Shown here: piece by piece, positions 5,429 to 5,665 of the stretch | Position numbering within the stretch: position 1 is the first letter of the stretch | Layout of the letters: the number at the start of each line of letters is the position of its first letter | Assembly: GCA_017651385.1 (NCBI GenBank) | Contig: JAGCCY010000125.1 | Coordinates: 1 to 5,665 of the forward strand | Direction of reading: 5' to 3' | From: Lachnospiraceae bacterium | Lineage (GTDB): Bacteria; Bacillota; Clostridia; Lachnospirales; Lachnospiraceae | DNA length: 5,665 nt | Translations under genes and position numbers: made by a program | The notes under the pieces: generated by a model | What the model was told of the DNA's origin: nothing | Databases searched by the model: none | The model's input: the letters and a program-made list of their open reading frames with translations, nothing else

Positions 5429-5665
5429 ATGCACAGATTAAAAAAAGCACTCAGTTTAATATTGGTTATGTGCTTTATATCGGCATTTGTATCACAGGGA
5501 GCCTATGCGGTTCCCTATTCGTCGTTGACCAATGACAGTATCAAGGAAAAAGAGGGAAAGGTAAGTGAATCCAAGAAACAGAAGGAAGCACTTCAGGCAA
5601 GCATAACGAATGCCAAAGAAAAAAAGAAAGAACTGGAAGCTTATAAAAACGATATTTCTCAGTAT
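5429..5665 (+). CDS. Secreted coiled-coil protein, probable FtsEX-controlled peptidoglycan hydrolase or activator (3'-truncated)
   Basis: The first 79 residues are visible; the frame runs off the window. Residues 1-27 form a signal peptide: basic MHRLKK, a hydrophobic core (ALSLILVMCFISAFV) and a likely signal peptidase I site after AYA (25-27). From about residue 36 the sequence is rich in Lys, Glu and Gln in a heptad-like pattern (EKEGKVSESKKQKEALQ, then KEKKKELEAYKND), the start of a long coiled coil. A secreted coiled-coil protein directly after ftsEX is the arrangement of EnvC, PcsB and CwlO, whose coiled coil docks on FtsX and whose C-terminus carries or activates a wall hydrolase (M23, CHAP or NlpC/P60). 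In Clostridia an M23 peptidase is the commonest form I know of. The catalytic domain lies outside the window, so the enzyme type is inference. Only ten bases separate it from ftsX. Confidence 0.8.
   Translation, partial: MHRLKKALSLILVMCFISAFVSQGAYAVPYSSLTNDSIKEKEGKVSESKKQKEALQASITNAKEKKKELEAYKNDISQY

Noticed and set aside
5443..5475. Lipoprotein signal (Cys at residue 15) in the coiled-coil protein
   Set aside because: The Cys lies within the hydrophobic core without a proper lipobox, while AYA at residues 25-27 gives a standard signal peptidase I site.

Overview
The window looks like chromosomal DNA from a low-GC Gram-positive bacterium of the Clostridia, most likely a Lachnospiraceae relative (Butyrivibrio/Roseburia-like). 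This is inferred from the moderate A+T richness, the strong AGGAG-type ribosome binding sites, the style of the proteins, and the order PucR/CdaR-like regulator - ftsE - ftsX - secreted coiled-coil protein, which I recall as common in that family. All genes are on the + strand. I see no tRNA, rRNA, CRISPR array, transposase or phage gene.

Region 1 (1-1533) is the 3' end of a large extracellular repeat protein. It is built of InlB B-repeat/List_Bact_rpt-type modules in which a long (A) and a short (B) unit alternate. The reading frame is open at base 1, so the gene starts outside the window. The protein stops right after its last repeat with no LPXTG tail.

Region 2 (1530-2490) is a self-contained transcription unit. 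A near-consensus sigma-A promoter has its -35 box overlapping the stop codon of the repeat gene. It is followed by a short leader, a gene for a CvfB-like S1-domain RNA-binding protein starting at 1602, and an intrinsic terminator.

Region 3 (2442-2673) is a 232-base, very A+T-rich gap. It holds the terminator, a weak candidate promoter and small repeated palindromic motifs, and leads into the regulator gene.

Region 4 (2674-5665) is a probable operon: a PucR/CdaR-type HTH regulator, ftsE (ABC ATPase), ftsX (four-TM membrane partner) and the start of a secreted coiled-coil protein. The last gene is probably the peptidoglycan hydrolase, or hydrolase activator, controlled by FtsEX. FtsE would hydrolyse ATP in the cytoplasm, FtsX would pass the conformational change across the membrane, and the exported coiled-coil protein would act on the cell wall.

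Overall this is mostly ordinary core-genome content beside one accessory surface-protein gene. I did not find a convincing new multi-gene system. The most interesting points are the symmetric repeat architecture, the promoter embedded in the upstream gene's stop codon, and the regulator placed next to ftsEX with a shared sequence motif upstream of both.
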